This document shows, piece after piece, positions 56,819 through 64,000 of a stretch of 64,000 bases of DNA. Position 1 is the stretch's first letter. The number at the start of each line of letters is the position of its first letter. Below the pieces are notes generated by a model, which saw only the letters and a list, made by a program, of their open reading frames with translations, had not been told where the DNA came from and ran no database searches. Made by a program: the position numbers and the translations under genes. This DNA is from Micromonospora_G sp044901685 (GTDB lineage: Bacteria; Actinomycetota; Actinomycetes; Mycobacteriales; Micromonosporaceae): the NCBI RefSeq assembly GCF_044901685.1, contig NZ_JBJDPS010000002.1:310001-374000 (forward strand), given 5' to 3'.

Positions 56819-58417
56819 TCAGCGCCCGAGGTCGGCGAGGATGCGCCGGGCGGCGTTGTGCCCGGCGGCGCCGATCACGCTCCCCGCCGGGTGGCAACCG
56901 GCGCTGCCGGCGTACACGCCGTCGATCCCGGTGGCGTACGGCATCCGGTCGGCGAACGAGACCGTGTTGTCGACGTGGTGGATGTGCCCGCCGCTGATGC
57001 CGAAGTGCGCCTCGATCCCCGGCGGCGCCAGCGGTACGGCGTCGGCGACCAGGTCGGCGGAACCGGGCGCGTACCGTTCGCAGATCGCCAGCAGTTTGTC
57101 CACGTAGGACGGCATCGCCTCGGTCCAGGTGGTGCCGGCCAGCTCGTACGGCACCGACTGCACGAAGAGCGCCGACGAGTGGTGTCCCGCCTCGTCGCGC
57201 AGCGACGGGTCGACGGTGGTGTGCAGGTACCACTCGATGGTCGGCTCCTCCGGCAGCCGCCCGGCCCGTACGTCGGTCCACATCGCCCGCAGCGCCGCCA
57301 TCGGCGACTCGCCGGTGCCGCCGTCGATCAGGGACGACGAACCGGGAAGCAGGTGGATGGTGGAGCCGAACGGGCTCGGCGCGTCCGCCGGCAGGCAGGA
57401 GAACCGGGGCAGCCCGGTCAGCGCCAGGTTGAGCTTGAGCGTGGTCCCGGTGCGTCGCGACGCCGCCATCCGGTCGCCCAACGCCGCCGGCAGCGCCCCG
57501 TCGGGCAGCAGGTCGATCAGACGGTACGGGTCACAGGCGCCGAGCACCACCTCGGCCGCGATCTCCCGCCCGTCGGCCAGGGCCACCCCGCTCGCCACGC
57601 CCCCGGCCAGGGTGACCGCGCTGACCGGCGTACCGGTGAAGATCCGTGCCCCGGCGGCGCGGGCGGCGTCGGCGAAGGTCCGCGAGACGGTCCCCATCCC
57701 GCCCTCGGTGATCATCCAGGTGCCGTCGGCACCGGGCAGCCGGCACATGTTGTGCACCAGGAAGTTGTGCCCGGTGCCGGGGTCGTCCGGGCCGGCGTTG
57801 AGGCCGGAGAGCCCGTCGGTGACCGCGTACATCGAGACCAGCAGCTCCGAGCGGAACTCGAACCGGGCCAGGTAGTCGGCGACCGAGCCGGTGACCAGGT
57901 CGACGAAGGCGTTCCGCAGCGCCGGCCGGACGTACCGTTCGGCGGTCTGCCGCACCGGCAGCGGCTCGGCCAGCCAGGCCGGCGCCAGGTCGTCGCGGAG
58001 CGCGGCCAGCTCGGCCTGCATCGCGTCGTCGGCGGCCACGTCGGCGGGGGAGAAGACCGACGCCATCTGGGCCCGGGTCGCCTCGCGGTCACTGCCGAAG
58101 AGCAGGTACGGCGAGCCGATGCCGCCCGGGGTCGGCAGGAAGTAGTGCGGGTCCCGCCGCAGCACCGGGATCTTCACGTCGAGCAGTGCGATCAGCTCCG
58201 GCGGCATCAGCCCGAGCAGGTAGGAGCCGGTCGAGTGGCGCAGCCCCGGTACCTTCGCGAACGGCTGTTCGGTGCGGGTCGCGCCGCCGAGCGTGCCGGC
58301 GGCCTCCAGCACCACCACGTCGAGACCGGCCCGGGCCAGGAGCACGGCGGAGACCAGGCCGTTGTGACCGGAACCGACGATCACCACGTCCGCGCGACCG
58401 GGCAGCTCTGCACTCAT
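56819..58417 (-). CDS. Phytoene-desaturase-like FAD oxidoreductase
   Basis: A 532-residue flavoprotein of the CrtI/COG1233 group: V-V-I-V-G-S-G-H-N-G-L-V-S-A near the N-terminus, E-G-G-M-G-T-V-S in the middle, and the C-terminal G-V-Y-A-G-S-A-G-C-H-P-A-G-S-V-I-G-A-A-G. It probably oxidises, isomerises or saturates an isoprenoid, but no other carotenoid gene is near. The ATG at 58417 has a TAGGCT eight bases upstream and no ribosome site, so it is likely leaderless. Confidence 0.88.
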   Translation of the reverse strand: MSAELPGRADVVIVGSGHNGLVSAVLLARAGLDVVVLEAAGTLGGATRTEQPFAKVPGLRHSTGSYLLGLMPPELIALLDVKIPVLRRDPHYFLPTPGGIGSPYLLFGSDREATRAQMASVFSPADVAADDAMQAELAALRDDLAPAWLAEPLPVRQTAERYVRPALRNAFVDLVTGSVADYLARFEFRSELLVSMYAVTDGLSGLNAGPDDPGTGHNFLVHNMCRLPGADGTWMITEGGMGTVSRTFADAARAAGARIFTGTPVSAVTLAGGVASGVALADGREIAAEVVLGACDPYRLIDLLPDGALPAALGDRMAASRRTGTTLKLNLALTGLPRFSCLPADAPSPFGSTIHLLPGSSSLIDGGTGESPMAALRAMWTDVRAGRLPEEPTIEWYLHTTVDPSLRDEAGHHSSALFVQSVPYELAGTTWTEAMPSYVDKLLAICERYAPGSADLVADAVPLAPPGIEAHFGISGGHIHHVDNTVSFADRMPYATGIDGVYAGSAGCHPAGSVIGAAGHNAARRILADLGR

Positions 58418-58425
58418 GCCAGGGG

Positions 58426-58431
58426 AGCCTA
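58426..58431 (-). promoter_or_regulatory. -10 element for a leaderless CrtI-like gene
   Basis: On the minus strand TAGGCT (58431-58426) ends eight bases before the ATG at 58417. Confidence 0.55.
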
Positions 58432-58451
58432 GTGCCGTTCGGGCCCGCCCG

Positions 58452-58466
58452 GGAGGGGTCCTAGGC
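58452..58466 (+). promoter_or_regulatory. -10-like element before the MMPL gene
   Basis: CCTAGGCTGAACCCG contains TAGGCT, which would give a leader of about 60 bases before the ATG at 58527. The divergent CrtI-like promoter is 25 bp away. Confidence 0.4.
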
Positions 58467-58526
58467 TGAACCCGGTTCTTGATCGTGATCCGCCCCCGAG
58501 GGGGACGAGCGCGTGGAGGGACGACG

Positions 58527-60806
58527 ATGTTCGGCTGGTGGGGTACGGCGGTCGTACGGTTCCGCTGGGCGGTGCTCGGCGCCGGGCTGGCGGTGGTTGT
58601 CCTCGGCGCGACCTGGGGGACCGGTCTGCTCGGCTCGCTCACCGGCGGCGGCTTCGACGACCCGACCAGCGAGTCCAGCCGGGCCCAGCAGCGGATCGTC
58701 GCCGAGTTGGGCGAACAGAGCGCCGACGTGCTGGTGCTCTACTCCAGCGGGACGACCACGGTGGACCAGCCGGCGGTCCGTGGCCCGGTCACCGCGACCC
58801 TGGACCGGCTGCGCCAGCGCCCCGAGGTGGCCAGCGTCACCGACTGGTACCGGACCGGTTCACCGGCCCTGCTCGCCACCGACCGACACGCCACGTACGC
58901 GCTGGTGCAGTTGCGGGCCGGGGGTGAGGACGGCAAGACCGCCGCCTTCGAACGGCTTCGGCCCGACCTGGACGCGCCCGGCGTACGGACCCAGGTCGGC
59001 GGCAACGTGCCGTTCCTGGTTACCGCGAACGAGCAGACCACCGAGGACATCACCCGGGCCGAGACGCTCTCCCTGCCGGTGCTGCTGGTGCTGCTGATCC
59101 TGATCTTCGGTGGACTGGTCGCCGCCGCCACCCCGTTGGTGATCGGTGGGCTGGCCATCCTCGGCGCCTTTGTCGCCGTACGCCTGCTCCACCTGGTCAC
59201 CGACGTGTCGGTGTTCGCGGTCAACATCATCACCCTGATCGGGCTCGGCATGGCGATCGACTACGCGCTCTTCGTGGTGAGCCGGTTCCGGGAGGAGCTG
59301 ACCGCCGGGCGCGACACCCGGGAGGCGATCCCACGGGTGATGGCGACCGCCGGTCGTACGGTGCTGGTCTCCGGGCTGACCATCGCGCTCGCCCTGGCCA
59401 GTCTGCTGATCTTCCCGCAGGTGTTCCTCCGGTCGATGGGGCTGGGCGGGGTCGCGGCGGTGCTGGTCGCCATGCTCGCCGCGCTGACCGTGCTGCCGGC
59501 CCTGCTCGCCGTGCTCGGACCCCGGATCAACGCGTTGCGGGTCCCGCTGCCCGGCCGACGCCGCCGGGCCGCCGCCCGGGCAGCGGCGGCGACGTCCGGA
59601 ACCGGTCCGGCGACGTCCGGAACCGGTCCGGCGACGTCCGGAACCGGTCCGGCGACGTCCGGAACCGGTCCGGCGGCGTCCGGTCCGGCGGGAGTCGGTC
59701 CGGCGGGAGTCGGTCTGGGAGCGGCTGCGGCGACGGCGGGCGGTGGTTGGGCGCGGCTCGCCCGCAGCGTCATGCGCCGGCCGCTGCCCTACCTGGTCGG
59801 GGTGCTGGTGGTGCTGGCCGTCCTGGCCGCCCCGTTCCTCGGGATCAGGTTCGGCGGGATCGACGAGCGGGTGCTGCCGGCCGACGCGGAGCCCCGGGTG
59901 GTGACCGAGCGGATCGCGGCGGAGTTCCCGGGCGGCAACGCGAACCCGATCCAGGTGCTCGTATCGGGGGTGCCGGCCGGGGCGGCGCAGGGCTTCGCCG
60001 CCGAGGTGGGGCGGGTGCCCGGGGTGACCGGGGTGACGGTGGCCGCCAGTCGAGGTGAGCACACGCTGCTGTCGGTCACGTACCGGGGCGAGCCGAACGA
60101 CGACACCGCGCGGACGGCGGTCCGCGAGCTGCGCCGGCTGCCCGGACCGGCCGGAGCCGAGGTGCTGGTCGGGGGCAGGCCGGCGGTCGACGCCGACCTG
60201 CTGCACAGCCTGGGTACGAGGCTGCCCTGGATGGCGGCGATCATGGCGGCGGCCACCCTGGTGCTGCTCTTTCTAGCCTTCGGGTCGGTGGTGCTGCCGA
60301 TCAAGGCGGTGGTGATGAACCTGGTCTCGATCGGCGCCTCGTTCGGCGTCGTTGTCTGGATCTTCCAGGACGGTCACCTGGCCGACTGGCTGCGGTTCAC
60401 CCCGACCGGCTTCATCGAGCCGAGCAACCCGATCCTGATGCTGGCCGTACTCTTCGGGCTGGCCACCGACTACGAGGTGTTCCTGCTCTCCCGGGTGCGG
60501 GAGGAGTGGGAGGCCACCGGCGACAACACAGCCGCGGTGGCCGCCGGTCTCCAGCACACCGGTCGGATCATCACCGCCGCCGCACTGCTGCTGGTCGTGG
60601 TGGTGGCCGGTTTTGCCACCGGCGGCACCACCTTCATCAAGTTGATCGGCGTCGGCATGATCGTGGCGATCGTGGTGGACGCGACCCTGGTACGGGCGCT
60701 GCTGGTGCCGGCGACCATGCGCCTGCTCGGCCGCTGGAACTGGTGGGCGCCGGCCCCGCTGGCCCGGCTGCACCGCCGCTTCGGCCTGCGCGAGTCCGCT
60801 TCATGA
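58527..60806 (+). CDS. MMPL-family RND transporter
   Basis: A 759-residue inner-membrane transporter with twelve expected helices in two halves. Each half has the proton-relay motif: G-M-A-I-D-Y-A-L-F-V-V-S-R-F-R-E-E and G-L-A-T-D-Y-E-V-F-L-L-S-R-V-R-E-E. The substrate may be a lipid or a hydrophobic metabolite. The loop between the halves is lengthened by four T-S-G-T-G-P-A repeats. The ATG at 58527 follows GGAGGG. It is divergent from the CrtI-like gene, so an isoprenoid substrate is conceivable, but not shown. Confidence 0.92.
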   Translation: MFGWWGTAVVRFRWAVLGAGLAVVVLGATWGTGLLGSLTGGGFDDPTSESSRAQQRIVAELGEQSADVLVLYSSGTTTVDQPAVRGPVTATLDRLRQRPEVASVTDWYRTGSPALLATDRHATYALVQLRAGGEDGKTAAFERLRPDLDAPGVRTQVGGNVPFLVTANEQTTEDITRAETLSLPVLLVLLILIFGGLVAAATPLVIGGLAILGAFVAVRLLHLVTDVSVFAVNIITLIGLGMAIDYALFVVSRFREELTAGRDTREAIPRVMATAGRTVLVSGLTIALALASLLIFPQVFLRSMGLGGVAAVLVAMLAALTVLPALLAVLGPRINALRVPLPGRRRRAAARAAAATSGTGPATSGTGPATSGTGPATSGTGPAASGPAGVGPAGVGLGAAAATAGGGWARLARSVMRRPLPYLVGVLVVLAVLAAPFLGIRFGGIDERVLPADAEPRVVTERIAAEFPGGNANPIQVLVSGVPAGAAQGFAAEVGRVPGVTGVTVAASRGEHTLLSVTYRGEPNDDTARTAVRELRRLPGPAGAEVLVGGRPAVDADLLHSLGTRLPWMAAIMAAATLVLLFLAFGSVVLPIKAVVMNLVSIGASFGVVVWIFQDGHLADWLRFTPTGFIEPSNPILMLAVLFGLATDYEVFLLSRVREEWEATGDNTAAVAAGLQHTGRIITAAALLLVVVVAGFATGGTTFIKLIGVGMIVAIVVDATLVRALLVPATMRLLGRWNWWAPAPLARLHRRFGLRESAS
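59592..59675 (+). repeat. 21-bp in-frame repeat in the MMPL gene
   Basis: Four perfect units of ACGTCCGGAACCGGTCCGGC plus G, coding for T-S-G-T-G-P-A, in the cytoplasmic loop between the two transporter halves. Confidence 0.92.
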
Positions 60807-60858
60807 CCACGAAGAGTTCGGCCGGCCATGGCGAGCCGAACTCTTCGTGATCATGAAG
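60799..60858. terminator. 24-bp inverted repeat across the MMPL stop
   Basis: CTTCATGACCACGAAGAGTTCGGC (one run split here as 60799-60818 and 60819-60822) pairs with 60835-60858, with one mismatch that is a G-T pair in RNA, and a 12-base loop. It covers the stop codon of the MMPL gene. Either a bidirectional terminator or a dispersed palindromic element. Confidence 0.65.
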
Positions 60859-60869
60859 CGGGATCCGGT

Positions 60870-60875
60870 TAGGGT
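60870..60875 (+). promoter_or_regulatory. -10 element before the broken acetyltransferase
   Basis: TAGGGT ends eight bases before the ATG at 60884, the leaderless arrangement, so the gene remnant may still be transcribed. Confidence 0.5.
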
Positions 60876-60883
60876 CGACGGTC

Positions 60884-61096
60884 ATGACGGTTGCCGTCGC
60901 CTACGAGACCGAGCGGCTGGTCGTCCGGGACTGGACCGAGGAGCCGGCCGACCTCGCCCGGGTCTTCGAGATCTACTCCCTGGAGGAGGTCAGCCGCTGG
61001 CTCGGGGCCTCGTCCGGGCTCCCGCTGACCGATCCGGCGCGGGCGACGGCCGTGGTGCGGCGCTGGCACGAGCGCTTGATCCGCCAGCGCTCTTGA
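60884..61096 (+). pseudogene. Truncated GNAT acetyltransferase (RimJ-like N-terminal fragment)
   Basis: The 70-residue frame starts T-E-R-L-V-V-R-D-W and R-V-F-E-I-Y-S, the first strand and helix of RimJ/RimL-type acetyltransferases, which are normally 160-190 residues. It breaks off in W-H-E-R, before the acetyl-CoA loop, and runs into a 17-bp repeat array with a stop. The missing part was not found downstream, so this is a deletion remnant. Confidence 0.75.
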
Positions 61097-61120
61097 TCCG
61101 CCAGCGCTCTTGATCCAGCG
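61075..61120. repeat. 17-bp tandem repeat at the break of the acetyltransferase remnant
   Basis: CTTGATCCGCCAGCGCT twice in full and once in part. The array starts exactly where the acetyltransferase homology ends and contains its stop. Confidence 0.85.
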
Positions 61121-61249
61121 CGCCGGCACGGGATTCGTCCGCGCCGCTCCGGCTGGCGGCGGCCTGGTCGGCGGGACCGCTTGGGCAGGTCAGCGGCGGG
61201 CATGAGGCTCGGTGTCCGGTAGTTGGCGTGGTTCAGGGAGAATGTCCGG

Positions 61250-62461
61250 GTGAGCGTTCCGCGTGACATCGTCCTGCTCGGCTCGACCGGGTCGATCGGC
61301 ACCCAGGCCATCGACATCGCCCGACGTAATCCGGACCTTTTCCGGGTGGTGGCGCTCGGCGCGGGTGGCGGCAACGTCGCCGAACTCGCCGCCCAGGCGC
61401 TGGAGTTCGGGGTCGAGGCGGTCGGGGTGGCCAAGGCATCGGCCGCCCAGGACCTGCAACTCGCCTTCTACGCCGAGGCCGCCAAGCGCGGCTACCCCAG
61501 CGGCGGGTTCCGGATCCCGAAGATCCTCGCCGGCCCGTCGGCGATGACCGAGTTGGCGCAGTGGCCGGCCGACGTGGTGCTCAACGGGGTCGTCGGGTCG
61601 CTCGGGCTCGCGCCGACCCTGGCGGCGCTGCGGGCCGGACGTACGCTCGCCCTGGCCAACAAGGAGTCGCTGGTCGCCGGTGGCGCGATCGTCCGGGGCG
61701 CGGTCACCCGGCCCGGTCAGATCGTCCCGGTCGACTCCGAGCACTCGGCCCTGGCCCAGTGCCTGCGCTCGGGCAGCCGGGCCGAGGTGCGCCGGCTGGT
61801 GCTCACCGCCAGTGGCGGACCGTTCCGGGGCCGCCGTCGGGACGAGTTGACCGACGTCACGCCGGAGCAGGCACTGGCCCACCCGACCTGGAACATGGGA
61901 CCGGTGGTCACGATCAACAGCGCCACGCTGGTCAACAAGGCGCTCGAGGTGATCGAGGCGCACGAGCTGTTCGACGTGCCGTACGCGGACATCCAGGTGA
62001 TGGTGCACCCGCAGTCGGTGATCCACTCGATGGTCGAGTTCGTCGACGGCTCCACCATCGCCCAGGCGAGTCCGCCGGACATGCGGCTGCCGATCGCGCT
62101 CGCGCTGGGCTGGCCGGACCGGGTGCCGGAAGCCGCCGCCGCGGTCGACTGGACCGCCAGCCACCGCTGGGAGTTCGCGCCGCTGGACGACGCTGCCTTT
62201 CCCGCGGTCCGGCTCGCCAAGCAGGCCGGGCTCGCCGGCCGGGGGCGGCCGGCGATCTACAACGCGGCGAACGAGGAGTGCGTGGCCGCGTTCGTGGCCG
62301 GCAGGCTACCGTTCCTCGGCATCGTCGACACGTTGGAACGGGTCCTGGAGGCGGCTCCAGAGCTGAGTGAACCGGGTACCGTCGAGGAAGTGCTCGCGGC
62401 GGAGTCGTGGGCGCGGGAGCACGCCCAGAAGATCATCGAGATGTCGGTGAAGGGAGCTTGA
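61250..62461 (+). CDS. dxr: 1-Deoxy-D-xylulose-5-phosphate reductoisomerase
   Basis: Second step of the MEP isoprenoid pathway (DXP to MEP, NADPH). NADPH loop G-S-T-G-S-I-G-T-Q at the start, N-K-E-S-L-V-A-G-G, metal/substrate sites in V-D-S-E-H-S-A and M-V-H-P-Q-S-V-I-H. 403 residues, normal length. The GTG at 61250 gives the conserved start and follows CAGGGAG. Followed without a gap by rip and then ispG, a classic actinobacterial set that also feeds the prenyl synthase at 15 kb. Confidence 0.96.
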   Translation: MSVPRDIVLLGSTGSIGTQAIDIARRNPDLFRVVALGAGGGNVAELAAQALEFGVEAVGVAKASAAQDLQLAFYAEAAKRGYPSGGFRIPKILAGPSAMTELAQWPADVVLNGVVGSLGLAPTLAALRAGRTLALANKESLVAGGAIVRGAVTRPGQIVPVDSEHSALAQCLRSGSRAEVRRLVLTASGGPFRGRRRDELTDVTPEQALAHPTWNMGPVVTINSATLVNKALEVIEAHELFDVPYADIQVMVHPQSVIHSMVEFVDGSTIAQASPPDMRLPIALALGWPDRVPEAAAAVDWTASHRWEFAPLDDAAFPAVRLAKQAGLAGRGRPAIYNAANEECVAAFVAGRLPFLGIVDTLERVLEAAPELSEPGTVEEVLAAESWAREHAQKIIEMSVKGA

Positions 62462-63711
62462 TGCTGTACCTGCTCGGGGTCGTGATCATTGCCCTGGGGA
62501 TTCTCATCTCGGTGAGCCTGCACGAGGCCGGACACATGCTGACGGCCAAGCTCTTCGGAATGAAGGTCACCCGCTACTTCGTCGGCTTCGGCCCGACCGT
62601 CTGGTCCTTCCGGCGGGGTGAGACCGAGTACGGCCTCAAGGCGATCCCGCTCGGCGGCTTCTGCAAGATCGTCGGAATGACGCCGCAGGACGACGACGTC
62701 GACCCGGCCGACGAGCCGCGGGCGATGTGGCGGTACCCGGTGTGGAAGCGGACGATCGTGATGGGCGCGGGCTCGGTCACGCACTTCCTGCTGGCGATCG
62801 TCGCCCTCTGGTTCGCCGCGATCTTCATGGGCCTGCCCAACCCCGACTTTCCCGCCACCGAGGCGCAGGTCCGGCAGGAGCCGGCGGTGATCACCCTGAC
62901 CGACTGTGTCGTGGTGGAGAACGTGCAGCGGGCCTGCACGCCCAACGATCCGCCGAGCCCGGCCGTGCAGGCGCAACTCCGTACCGGGGACCGGATCACC
63001 GCGGTGAACGGCACGCCGGTGGCCACCTGGGGTCAGGTGCTCGACGCGGTCCGGCGTACGCCGGCCAACGCCCCGGCCACCATCGACTACCAGCGTGACG
63101 GCAACCCGCAGCAGGCCGTGGTCCAGCTCGCGTCGGTGCAGCGCCCACCGCTCGACAACCCGTCCGGTGCGCTCTCCGCCGTCTCCGCACTCGGTGTCGC
63201 CGTCGACATCCAGACCCCGGGCATGATCAAGTACAGCGCGGTCGGCGCGTTCGGCGCGACCGCCGACTACACCGGCGAGATGGCGGTCAACACGCTGCAC
63301 GCGTTGCAGCGCATCCCGGAGAAGGTGCCGGCGCTCTGGACGGCGATCACCGGCGGTGAGCGGGACGCCGACACCCCGATCAGCGTGGTCGGGGCGAGCC
63401 GGCTCGGCGGCGAGGCGCTGGCCAACGGCGTCGCGGAGTTCCTGGTCCTGATCTTCATCTCGCTGAACTTCTTTGTCGGCATCTTCAACCTGCTGCCGCT
63501 GCTGCCGCTGGACGGCGGACACATCGCCATCGCCTGGTTCGAGCGGGTCCGGACCTGGATTTTCACCCGACTCGGCCGCCCCGACCCGGGCCGCGTCGAC
63601 TATTTCAAGCTGATGCCCGTAACGTACGTGGTGATCCTGATCGGTGGCGCGTTCACGCTGCTCACCGTCACCGCGGACGTGGTAAATCCGATCACGCTCT
63701 TCTCAAGGTGA
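62461..63711 (+). CDS. rip: Site-2 intramembrane metalloprotease (Rip1/RseP)
   Basis: Cleaves anti-sigma factors and other membrane proteins within the bilayer. Zinc site H21-E22-A-G-H25 in the first helix and the third ligand in L-L-P-L-D-G-G-H near residue 352; a PDZ domain lies between (about 165-260), and the last helix is near 395. 416 residues. Its ATG overlaps the dxr stop by one base (TGATG). Confidence 0.95.
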   Translation: MLYLLGVVIIALGILISVSLHEAGHMLTAKLFGMKVTRYFVGFGPTVWSFRRGETEYGLKAIPLGGFCKIVGMTPQDDDVDPADEPRAMWRYPVWKRTIVMGAGSVTHFLLAIVALWFAAIFMGLPNPDFPATEAQVRQEPAVITLTDCVVVENVQRACTPNDPPSPAVQAQLRTGDRITAVNGTPVATWGQVLDAVRRTPANAPATIDYQRDGNPQQAVVQLASVQRPPLDNPSGALSAVSALGVAVDIQTPGMIKYSAVGAFGATADYTGEMAVNTLHALQRIPEKVPALWTAITGGERDADTPISVVGASRLGGEALANGVAEFLVLIFISLNFFVGIFNLLPLLPLDGGHIAIAWFERVRTWIFTRLGRPDPGRVDYFKLMPVTYVVILIGGAFTLLTVTADVVNPITLFSR

Positions 63712-63718
63712 GTGTCCT

Positions 63719-64000
63719 GTGACCGCTGTCAGTCTCGGAATGCCGGCCGTACCTCCGCCGCCGCTCGCGACCCGCCGGCTGAGCCGCCAGATCATGGTCG
63801 GCTCGGTGCCGGTCGGCGGCGGCGCCCCGGTCTCGGTCCAGTCGATGACGACGACCCTGACCTCCGACGTGAACGCGACCCTGCAACAGATCGCCGAGCT
63901 GACCGCCTCCGGTTGCCAGATCGTCCGGGTAGCGGTGCCGTCCCAGGACGACGTCGAGGCGTTGCCGGCAATCGCCAAGAAGTCCCAGATCCCGGTGATC
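63719..64000 (+). CDS. ispG: 4-Hydroxy-3-methylbut-2-enyl diphosphate synthase IspG (N-terminal part)
   Basis: The frame starts with GTG 63719, eight bases after the rip stop, and is open to the window end (94 codons). It reads R-Q-I-M-V-G-S-V-P-V-G-G-G-A-P-V-S-V-Q-S-M-T-T-T and Q-I-A-E-L-T-A-S-G-C-Q-I-V-R-V-A-V-P, the well-known IspG N-terminus. The iron-sulfur cysteines lie beyond the window. IspG makes HMBPP late in the MEP pathway, fitting dxr two genes upstream. Confidence 0.95.
   Translation, partial: MTAVSLGMPAVPPPPLATRRLSRQIMVGSVPVGGGAPVSVQSMTTTLTSDVNATLQQIAELTASGCQIVRVAVPSQDDVEALPAIAKKSQIPVI

Noticed and set aside
56819..58417. Carotenoid biosynthesis cluster
   Set aside because: Only the CrtI-like enzyme is present; no phytoene synthase or cyclase nearby.

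Overview
The window is very GC-rich (codon third positions almost all G or C), uses many GTG starts, and carries gene blocks in the order typical of actinomycetes. The order amtB-glnK-glnD-ffh, rpsP-KH-rimM-trmD-rplS-lepB-lepB-rnhB-DUF2469, rpsB-tsf-pyrH-frr-cdsA-rlmN and dxr-rip-ispG, with GlnR boxes, DUF2469, DUF2332 and DUF2631 genes, points to a chromosome of the Micromonosporaceae type (Micromonospora or a relative). That assignment is inference from gene content. No tRNA, rRNA, CRISPR array, prophage or complete insertion sequence was seen.

Layout. 1-7.7 kb: end of an APH-family kinase, then the nitrogen-control set amtB-glnK-glnD under three GlnR boxes, then ffh and an amidohydrolase. 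7.8-18.6 kb: a small secreted protein, a short-type prolyl-tRNA synthetase, a DUF402 protein, and a run of an unknown protein, a 1242-residue PKD protein, a polyprenyl synthase and a geranylgeranyl-reductase-like protein fused to a dead prenyl-synthase domain. 18.8-24.9 kb: ribosomal protein/tRNA modification genes, two type I signal peptidases, Nudix, RNase HII and DUF2469. 24.9-45.3 kb: a mixed accessory segment (sulfite oxidase family, M23 protein, PLP enzymes, ArsR and HxlR regulators, acetyltransferases, acyltransferase, GDPD) in which xerC, dprA, comM and yraN lie inverted relative to the usual actinobacterial order. 45.3-54.6 kb: rpsB-tsf-pyrH-frr-cdsA-rlmN and a two-headed DivIVA protein. 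54.6-64 kb: DUF2631, an MBL-Rieske protein, a CrtI-like oxidoreductase, an MMPL transporter, a broken acetyltransferase and the MEP-pathway/site-2 protease set dxr-rip-ispG (ispG runs off the end).

The most striking find is a shared promoter architecture at three separate places: TAGCA(C/G), 21 bp, TTnTCCACAG, 9 bp, nnGTCCACAG, then 54-55 bp to an ATG. It precedes the M23 gene, a low-complexity ORF that is translationally coupled to comM-dprA, and yraN. Three of the downstream genes are linked to natural transformation, and the boxes match the actinobacterial DnaA box TTGTCCACA. This suggests an undescribed regulon. Other themes are many leaderless genes (TAnnnT six to eight bases before the start), operators visible for ArsR and HxlR, and many short tandem arrays at gene ends, four of them with a 29-bp period but unrelated sequences.
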